A program made the translations under genes and the position numbers. From Candidatus Pelagibacter sp. (GTDB taxonomy: Bacteria > Pseudomonadota > Alphaproteobacteria > Pelagibacterales > Pelagibacteraceae): a DNA stretch of 64,000 nucleotides. The stretch is taken from the NCBI GenBank assembly GCA_028139285.1, contig JAOINI010000001.1, forward strand, positions 1 to 64,000. The letters run 5' to 3'. A model generated the notes under the pieces. It saw nothing but the letters and a program-made list of their open reading frames with translations. It ran no database searches and had not been told where the DNA came from. Below are positions 58,395 to 64,000 of this stretch, piece after piece. The number at the start of each line of letters is the position of its first letter. Positions within the stretch are counted from its first letter, which is position 1.

Positions 58395-59244
58395 GTTATT
58401 AAAATATTTTTTTCAAGCAATCATTGTTTATTTTTTTTTCATTATAGGAAAGATAGTTGGTTTAAAGGTTAGTAGAATTATATTCTCATCAATTTTTAAA
58501 ATGGTAGCACCTTTTTTTAAATCAAGAAAAATTATAGATAAAAATCTTAATATCTTTGCGTCAGAAGTTCCAAATATAAATAAAAATCAAATTATATCAG
58601 AAATGTGGAAAAACTATGGGATGACATTTATTGAGTATATATTTTTAAATACTTTTAGAAAAAATTCTTCCCATATAGAAATTAGAGGTGAAAAAAATTT
58701 AAATATTGCAATCTCTAAAAAAAAGCCTTTGATTTTTGTGTCAGGTCATTTTGCAAATTTTGAATTAATGTCTATGGAAATAACAAAAAAAAATATTAAA
58801 CTGGCTACAATTTACAGACCACTTAATAATATTTTCTTAAACCCCTTTATGGAATTTCTGAGGAAAAGGTTTGTATGTGAGAATCAGATTAAAAAAGGTT
58901 TAAATGGTGTAAGAGATGCTATTGAATATATAAGGAACGGCTTTAGTATAGCTTTAATGATTGATCAAAGAGTAAGTGAAGGGGTCAAAACCAATTTTTT
59001 TAATAAACCAGCATTAACTACTACTCTTCCAGCTCAATTAGCATTGAAATATAAATTGTCAATTATTCCAGTTTTTATTCAACGTAGGTCAAATAATAAA
59101 TTTGTAATAGAGTTTCAAAATGAGATAAAGGCTGAAGAGTTTCAAGATAAACAAAGACTGACAGTGAAGTTGAATGAGGTTTTAGAAAATATGATTGTGA
59201 AAAATCCAATGCAGTGGATTTGGACTCATAATAGATGGAAATAA
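58387..59244 (+). CDS. Lipid A late acyltransferase, LpxL/HtrB family
   Basis: This membrane acyltransferase of 285 residues adds a secondary acyl chain to lipid A. An N-terminal helix (IIVYFFFIIGKIVGL) precedes the H-x4-E site in VSGHFANFELM (about 117-127), then ATIYRPLNN and ALMIDQRVSEGV, and it ends MQWIWTHNRWK. Which lauroyl or myristoyl position it acts on cannot be read. Its stop is one base from the convergent DUF2093 stop. Confidence 0.9.
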   Translation: MIKLLKYFFQAIIVYFFFIIGKIVGLKVSRIIFSSIFKMVAPFFKSRKIIDKNLNIFASEVPNINKNQIISEMWKNYGMTFIEYIFLNTFRKNSSHIEIRGEKNLNIAISKKKPLIFVSGHFANFELMSMEITKKNIKLATIYRPLNNIFLNPFMEFLRKRFVCENQIKKGLNGVRDAIEYIRNGFSIALMIDQRVSEGVKTNFFNKPALTTTLPAQLALKYKLSIIPVFIQRRSNNKFVIEFQNEIKAEEFQDKQRLTVKLNEVLENMIVKNPMQWIWTHNRWK

Positions 59245-59245
59245 T

Positions 59246-59440
59246 TTATTTATTCAACTTTTGATACTTTTTGTTCACCTCAATCGGAGAAAAATAGGCT
59301 TCTTGTAAATCTACGTTCCAATAATTTAAATTTTGTAATTTAATTTTTTTTCCTGAAACGGCGCATAAGACATAATCTCCCTCTTCGATAATCTCAAAAG
59401 AATTGTGCTTGAAAAGAAGTTTAGCTTTTTTTTCATTCAT
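59246..59440 (-). CDS. DUF2093 protein
   Basis: This 64-residue protein starts at ATG 59440. It matches the DUF2093 pattern: a core with GDYVLCAVSGKKI, then LNYWNVDLQEAY. Longer in-frame starts would overlap the divergent purD. DUF2093 genes are often near lpxK in Alphaproteobacteria. Function is unknown. Confidence 0.82.
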   Translation of the reverse strand: MNEKKAKLLFKHNSFEIIEEGDYVLCAVSGKKIKLQNLNYWNVDLQEAYFSPIEVNKKYQKLNK

Positions 59441-59468
59441 GTTTAAATTATACATTATATTACCAGAT

Positions 59469-60731
59469 ATGAATATTGGATTAATAGGAAGTGGAGGTAG
59501 AGAGCATGCTTTATGCCAAAAACTATTTGAGTCTAGATTATCAAAAAAAATTTTTTGTTTTCCAGGCAATGCTGGTACTGCCAATATTGCAACAAATATT
59601 GAGATAGATATTTTGAATTTTAAAAAGATTTTTCAACAAATAAAATTTCATAAAATTGATATTGTTATCGTTGGTCCAGAAGAACCTTTGGTAAAAGGAT
59701 TAGTGAACTTCCTAAATAAAAAAAAAGTAAAAGTTTTTGGGCCAAATAAATACGCTTCAAAATTAGAAGGGTCGAAAGCTTTTATGAAAAATTTATGTAA
59801 GGCTAATAAAATACCCACTGCAAATTTTAAAATTTGTACAACTATTAATCATGTAAAGAATTTTTTAAGAATAAGCAATTTTCCAGTAGTTGTAAAAGCA
59901 GATGGCCTTGCCGCTGGAAAGGGAGTAGCTATTTGTAAAAATAAAAAAGCGGTTTTAACTGTCTCAGATGAAATCTTTAAAGGAAAGTTTAAATCTTCAA
60001 AAAAAGTGGTTTTAGAGGAATTTCTTAAAGGTGATGAATTAAGCTATTTTTTAGTGGTAGACAAAAATAGTTTTAAATTTTTTGGATCTGCACAAGATCA
60101 CAAGCGTGTAGGAGAAAAAGATAGAGGGCCAAACACAGGAGGAATGGGTGCATATTCTCCGGCACCTATCGTCAATAAAAAATTGGAAAAAAAAATTGTT
60201 GAAAAAATTGTTAAGCCAACTTTAACCGCACTAAGGAAAAAAAAACAACCTTACAAAGGAATTTTATATGTAGGTTTGATGATTAAAAACAATGAGCCTT
60301 ATTTGATAGAATATAATGTAAGAATGGGAGACCCTGAGTGTCAAGTAATATTACCAAGGCTAAAAACAGATTTACTTTTAATTATTAAAAATACTATTAA
60401 CGACAACTTAAAAAATATTAAGATTAAATGGCGAAAACAAAAAAGTATGACAATTGTTTTATGTTCAAAAGGTTATCCAGGAAAGTACAAGAAAAATCTG
60501 AGAATAAATAATCTGAACAATTTAGAATTAAAAAAAAATAGTTTTATTTTTCATGCTGGAACTAAAATTGTCAAAAATAGGATTTTCACAGTTGGTGGTA
60601 GGGTTCTCAATGTTACATCTGTTGGACATAATCTAGCTAAAGTAAGAAAAGATATTATCAAAATAATAAAAAAAATTAATTGGAAATCTGGTTTTTTCAG
60701 AAAAGATATAGGTTGGAAGATAATAAATTAA
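59469..60731 (+). CDS. purD: Phosphoribosylamine-glycine ligase
   Basis: This ATP-grasp enzyme makes GAR in purine synthesis. The start at 59469 puts MNIGLIGSGGREHAL at the N-terminus; upstream in-frame codons overlap DUF2093. The 420 residues include VVKADGLAAGKGV, GPNTGGMGAYSPAP and YNVRMGDPECQ. It is 28 bp from the divergent DUF2093 gene. Confidence 0.96.
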   Translation: MNIGLIGSGGREHALCQKLFESRLSKKIFCFPGNAGTANIATNIEIDILNFKKIFQQIKFHKIDIVIVGPEEPLVKGLVNFLNKKKVKVFGPNKYASKLEGSKAFMKNLCKANKIPTANFKICTTINHVKNFLRISNFPVVVKADGLAAGKGVAICKNKKAVLTVSDEIFKGKFKSSKKVVLEEFLKGDELSYFLVVDKNSFKFFGSAQDHKRVGEKDRGPNTGGMGAYSPAPIVNKKLEKKIVEKIVKPTLTALRKKKQPYKGILYVGLMIKNNEPYLIEYNVRMGDPECQVILPRLKTDLLLIIKNTINDNLKNIKIKWRKQKSMTIVLCSKGYPGKYKKNLRINNLNNLELKKNSFIFHAGTKIVKNRIFTVGGRVLNVTSVGHNLAKVRKDIIKIIKKINWKSGFFRKDIGWKIIN

Positions 60732-60732
60732 A

Positions 60733-61296
60733 ATGAGAATAATTAGCGGTAAATTTAGAGGTAGACAAATACAATTTATAAAATCAAAAATTACTAGACC
60801 CTTAAAAGATGTGGTAAAAGAAAATATTTTTAATATTTTAAAACACTCTAACAAAATTGAAATTCAAATTAATAAATCAAAAATATTAGACTTGTATTCA
60901 GGCATAGGATCTTTTGGAATAGAATGTATATCCCGTGGAGCTAAAAATGTAACATTTGTTGAGAAAGAACAAAAAATAATAAATCTATTGAAAGAAAATT
61001 TGATTAATTTTTCAATTACTGACCAAGCCAAAGTTTTCAATCAAGAAATTAAAAATTCTAATAATTTTTTTAAATATAAATATGATATTTTTTTTTTTGA
61101 TCCTCCTTTCCAAGAAAACAATTTTGTAAAGATCTTAGAAAAGTTAAATAAGAACAAGTGTTTTAATGATAAACATATTGTTATTATTCATCGTGAGAAA
61201 AATTCTCGTGATGAACTTGAAAAAATTTTAGATATTGTAATGATACGACAATATGGACGATCTAAGATTATCTTTGGAAAATTTAACCAAGTATGA
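60733..61296 (+). CDS. rsmD: 16S rRNA (guanine(966)-N2)-methyltransferase
   Basis: This 187-residue methyltransferase of RsmD type begins MRIISGKFRGRQI, followed by RPLKDVVKENIFNIL, motif I LDLYSGIGSFGIECISRGA, and the catalytic FFDPPF. It lies one base behind purD. Its 3' end overlaps pgi by 14 nt. Confidence 0.94.
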   Translation: MRIISGKFRGRQIQFIKSKITRPLKDVVKENIFNILKHSNKIEIQINKSKILDLYSGIGSFGIECISRGAKNVTFVEKEQKIINLLKENLINFSITDQAKVFNQEIKNSNNFFKYKYDIFFFDPPFQENNFVKILEKLNKNKCFNDKHIVIIHREKNSRDELEKILDIVMIRQYGRSKIIFGKFNQV

Positions 61297-62500
61297 TTTT
61301 TGTAAGTTTTTTTACTTGTTCTACAGCAGGCTGGTCAAATGGATCGATATCTAATATTTTTCCAACTATTGAGGTTTCTAAAATAAAATAAGAGAATAAT
61401 TGACCTAAAGTTTCTTCATCACATTTTTTTATTTTAAGTTCTCTAAAAGGAATTTTATTGATTTTTAAAGTTTTAATGAGTGCCTCTTTTTGCGCATTTT
61501 TTATCTTTAAAAGATCTTTGTTATAAAGATAATTTATTTTTTTGGAAACTTTTTTAAACTTAATTTTCTTTTTCGTGCTTTCTTCTAAACTAAAAATATG
61601 AAATAATTTATCCCGAGGTCCATCTAAGTATAATTGTAAAACACTATGATGGTCTTTGGGAACTGGAGAAACTACAGGCAAAAGTCCATTTCCTTTTTTT
61701 CCCAAGCTTTCTCCGACAAGTTGTTGATACCAATACAAAAACTTTTCTAATCTTGGTGAATAATTTAAAAAAATAAGGTTCTTTAATTTTTTATGATAGA
61801 TGATATTAGCGATTTTAATACTGCTTTCTTTGAGTAATGTTTTTTTCATTGATAAAAAAAAATTTTTTAAATTTTTTCTTAACAAAAAAATATTTATGCC
61901 CATGAGGTAAGCTGGCAAAATACCAACTTCTGATAAAACTGAGTATCTTCCACCAATAAAACATTTATGCTCAACATAAAATAAATTGTATTTTTTTGAT
62001 ATCTCAAATAATGCACTATTTTGCTTTTCCGATATCAAAATAACATTTTTTTGATTTTTCTTAATTTTATTTATAAAAAAAAAATTTGAGATCGTTTCAG
62101 TTGTATTGCCTGATTTAGATATTACAATAAATAGAACAGAATTTTTATTTATATTTTGTTTAAAGTTTAAAGTATTATCATAATCTATATTATCAAAAAA
62201 AAATAATTTCTTTTTAATTTTTTTCTCTAAAAATTTAAATATTGCATGAGTTCCAAGGATAGACCCCCCCATTCCAATAATTGCAATATTTTTATACATT
62301 TTAAATCTTTTCAAATCTCTTACTTTGAAATTGAGACTGAAATCTTTACTTAAAATGTTGTATACATTTTCTGGTTCTTCGATTAGGTCGGAAACTTCTT
62401 TCTCAATTTTCAAATATTTTTTATGAAATTTATTAGATAGTTTTTTACTTAAATATTTTGGATATATATTATTTTTGAATATGAAATTATTATTTTTCAC
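61283..62500 (-). CDS. pgi: Glucose-6-phosphate isomerase, short form
   Basis: This interconverts glucose 6-phosphate and fructose 6-phosphate. The SIS fold is visible: VISKSGNTTETISN, GGRYSVLSEVGILPAYL, QQLVGESLGKKGNGLLPV, KDHHSVLQLYLDGP, and the terminal Lys in DQPAVEQVKKL. At 405 residues it is much shorter than the 540-residue enterobacterial form. The start is GTG at 62500 overlapping the lipoprotein stop (GTGA). Confidence 0.92.
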   Translation of the reverse strand: MKNNNFIFKNNIYPKYLSKKLSNKFHKKYLKIEKEVSDLIEEPENVYNILSKDFSLNFKVRDLKRFKMYKNIAIIGMGGSILGTHAIFKFLEKKIKKKLFFFDNIDYDNTLNFKQNINKNSVLFIVISKSGNTTETISNFFFINKIKKNQKNVILISEKQNSALFEISKKYNLFYVEHKCFIGGRYSVLSEVGILPAYLMGINIFLLRKNLKNFFLSMKKTLLKESSIKIANIIYHKKLKNLIFLNYSPRLEKFLYWYQQLVGESLGKKGNGLLPVVSPVPKDHHSVLQLYLDGPRDKLFHIFSLEESTKKKIKFKKVSKKINYLYNKDLLKIKNAQKEALIKTLKINKIPFRELKIKKCDEETLGQLFSYFILETSIVGKILDIDPFDQPAVEQVKKLTKIILG

Positions 62501-62808
62501 TTACGTATTCTATCAATTATAGTATCCTCGACTGAAGATGAATTATTTTTTTTTGTTTTATTTGTACTCGGAACTTTCAAAATTTTCTTAATTCTATTTT
62601 CATTTTCGCCATCTTTTTTTTTTGATAAAGAACCTGGCTCAGGAATTTTATTAAAATCTGGAGGCAAGACTAGCGGCTCTTTTTTCTTTACTAAAAATTC
62701 GTCTGTAGATTTGATTTTTTCATTTCTCAAAACTTTCGCAGCATCTTCAAAGCTAGCACAAGACATTAAGATAAGTGGTATAAACAAAGTTAATAAAATT
62801 TTTTTCAT
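62497..62808 (-). CDS. DUF3035/BamF-like lipoprotein
   Basis: This is a 103-residue lipoprotein precursor. The signal peptide ends in the lipobox LMSC with Cys17 as acylation site. The mature part has DEFLVKKKEPLVLPPDFNKIPEPG, matching the DUF3035 pattern (RAPLxxPPDF) of the alphaproteobacterial Bam-associated BamF proteins. It follows lspA, the usual location. The rest is low-complexity Lys/Asn. BamF identity is inferred. Confidence 0.8.
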   Translation of the reverse strand: MKKILLTLFIPLILMSCASFEDAAKVLRNEKIKSTDEFLVKKKEPLVLPPDFNKIPEPGSLSKKKDGENENRIKKILKVPSTNKTKKNNSSSVEDTIIDRIRK

Positions 62809-63300
62809 CTATTTATCTTTTATAAAAAAGTTTTTGATTATTAAACATATAACCCCAATAGTAATAAAAATATCAGCAATATTGAATGTAAACCAATGAA
62901 AACTGCCATAATGAAGATCAATAAAATCTGGTACAGCTTTAAAGAAAATTCTATCATAAAAATTCCCAAGTGCCCCTCCAATTATTAGAGAAAATGCAGT
63001 TTGATCAAATTTGTCTGATTTCAATGAAATAAGAATTAAAGCAATAACAACTATTCCCACTATTGCGGAAATAGTATTGTATATTAAATTAGAATTTGAA
63101 CTTAAAAGTCCAAATCCAATTCCAGTGTTCCAGATTAAATCGAAATTTATGAAATCGTTAATGTAAATGAGATTAGCATTTAAATTGCTAAGAATGAAGT
63201 TTTTAGAATACCTGTCAATTAAGAAAATAAAAATAATCAGAGAAAACATTAAAATATTTTTTTTTAAAAATATGACTTTATTCATTAGAACTTGCTTCAT
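62809..63300 (-). CDS. lspA: Lipoprotein signal peptidase
   Basis: This aspartic peptidase cleaves prolipoproteins after Lgt. Of 163 residues, four membrane helices hold the conserved NTGIGFGLL, GGALGNFYDRI with the first catalytic Asp, and FNIADIFITIG with the second. The ATG at 63300 overlaps ileS by 23 nt; Met6 (63285) would overlap by 8 nt. ileS-lspA is a widespread pair. Confidence 0.96.
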   Translation of the reverse strand: MKQVLMNKVIFLKKNILMFSLIIFIFLIDRYSKNFILSNLNANLIYINDFINFDLIWNTGIGFGLLSSNSNLIYNTISAIVGIVVIALILISLKSDKFDQTAFSLIIGGALGNFYDRIFFKAVPDFIDLHYGSFHWFTFNIADIFITIGVICLIIKNFFIKDK

Positions 63301-64000
63301 GACACCGATTACATTTTGTTTCTAAAATTTTCCAACATCTTGGACATTTTGATCCTTCCGCTTTTTTCACTTCAATTTTTAAGTCTCCTTTTTTTTCAGT
63401 TTTTTGTTTTAATGCTTTAGAAGTGATAAAGTATTCAGCTAAATCCAAACCTTCTAAAATTTTAAAGTTGTCTTCATCAGTTGAAATAGTTAAATCAGCT
63501 TCTAAACTTGAGCCTATTATTTTTTTTCCTCTTTTTTCTTCAATAGCTATATTTGCGACTTGTTTTATTTTGTACAAGCTCGTCCATTTTTTGCTTAATT
63601 TTAGATTCTCCCAATCATTTGGAATTTTTGGAAAATATTTCTCATGGATACTATTTTTTTCCTTTCCTACTAAATTATAAATTTCCTCTGAAGTAAACAC
63701 CAATATCGGTGCAAACCATTTTAATAGGCACTCTAAAATAATGTTCATGACAATTACACAGTTTTTTCTTTTTTTTGAATTTAGGCTGTCACAGTAAAGA
63801 GTGTCTTTTCTAATATCAAAATAAAATGAAGAAAGGTCTAAAGTACAAAAATTTAATAATTCTTTATAAAGTTTATGAAAATTATATTTATAAAAATTAT
63901 CTTTAAAAGCTTGCTCAACTTCAAATAATCTATGTAATATGAACTGCTCTAGCTCTTCAAATTCTTTAAATTTAATTTCTTGAAAAACTTGTGGATTAAA
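63278..64000 (-). CDS. ileS: Isoleucyl-tRNA synthetase, C-terminal part (cut by window edge)
   Basis: About 240 C-terminal residues are visible and the frame stays open to the window edge. The anticodon-binding domain contains FYFDIRKDTLYCDS and LKWFAPILVFTSEEIY, followed by the C-terminal zinc finger CPRCWKILETKCNRCHEA, as in bacterial (type 1) IleS. The catalytic domain lies beyond the window. lspA overlaps the 3' end. Confidence 0.93.
   Translation of the reverse strand, partial: FNPQVFQEIKFKEFEELEQFILHRLFEVEQAFKDNFYKYNFHKLYKELLNFCTLDLSSFYFDIRKDTLYCDSLNSKKRKNCVIVMNIILECLLKWFAPILVFTSEEIYNLVGKEKNSIHEKYFPKIPNDWENLKLSKKWTSLYKIKQVANIAIEEKRGKKIIGSSLEADLTISTDEDNFKILEGLDLAEYFITSKALKQKTEKKGDLKIEVKKAEGSKCPRCWKILETKCNRCHEASSNE

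Noticed and set aside
59403..59468. N-terminal extension of purD
   Set aside because: The 22 extra residues precede the conserved MNIGLIGSGGREHA start and overlap the divergent DUF2093 gene.

Overview
The window reads as one contiguous stretch of a very AT-rich, extremely compact alphaproteobacterial chromosome, most like a SAR11/Pelagibacterales marine bacterium. This is inferred from gene content and order, not from a database search. The supporting traits are: Lys/Asn/Ile-rich proteins; alphaproteobacterial neighbourhoods (lgt-midA-pgeF, rnhB-ccrM, mutY-DUF721-dsbA-smc, ctaC-ctaD-ctaB-ctaG-ctaE-surf1-thrC, lspA with a DUF3035/BamF-like lipoprotein); a b/b' type ATP synthase F0; and a carotenoid-to-retinal pathway (crtI, crtB, crtY, blh) as found in proteorhodopsin-bearing marine bacteria. 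No insertion sequence, prophage, CRISPR array or rRNA gene is visible. One tRNA gene (Gln-UUG) is present. No non-coding gap exceeds about 90 bp.

Layout. 1-503 (-): start of aspC, cut by the window. 542-7004 (+): uvrB, a pteridine-reductase-like SDR, folB, uvrC, pgsA and an orphan methyltransferase. 7005-7895 (-): ilvE. 7972-10376 (+): MarR regulator, OmpR-type response regulator, histidine kinase. 10354-10599 (-): UbiK/BMFP protein. 10651-16664 (+): lgt, midA, pgeF, prs, rplY, pth, ychF. 16641-19197 (-): cytochrome bc1 petABC. 19287-21036 (+): trmL, hemF, greA. 21033-24957 (-): cca, tRNA-Gln, ispE, TPR protein. 24961-27375 (+): uracil-DNA glycosylase, rnhB, ccrM. 27372-29503 (-): FAD monooxygenase, mutY. 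29498-41972 (+): a closely packed 15-gene run with DUF721, dsbA-like, smc, ATP synthase F0 (atpI, B, E, F', F), crtI-crtB-crtY-blh, ispH, thrB, rnhA. 41965-50054 (-): peroxiredoxin, thrC, the aa3 cytochrome oxidase operon with its assembly factors, rsmE. 50100-53538: a small redox/housekeeping block (CDGSH, HAD, pirin, quinone oxidoreductase, DUF1289, DUF2721). 53592-59244 (+): ubiA and lipid A/LPS genes (msbA, waaA, lpxK, lpxL-like). 59246-64000: DUF2093, purD, rsmD, pgi, BamF-like lipoprotein, lspA and the 3' end of ileS.

How it fits together. Much of the window is about making and using the proton-motive force: complex III, complex IV with its heme and copper assembly factors, heme (hemF), quinone (ubiA, ubiK), the membrane sector of ATP synthase, and the chromophore pathway for a light-driven proton pump placed directly behind F0. 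The pump gene and a GGPP synthase are not in the window. DNA repair and methylation (uvrB, uvrC, mutY, udg, ccrM), isoprenoid supply (ispE, ispH) and lipid A genes make up most of the rest.

The observations most worth a second look are: an SMC protein of only 814 residues with no recognisable hinge; the F0-to-retinal gene fusion of neighbourhoods; a GANTC-bearing inverted repeat overlapping a possible near-leaderless promoter of ccrM; and extreme packing. In the packing, all nine convergent gene pairs abut or overlap, two share TTAA for both stops, and one divergent pair shares ATGCAT for both starts.
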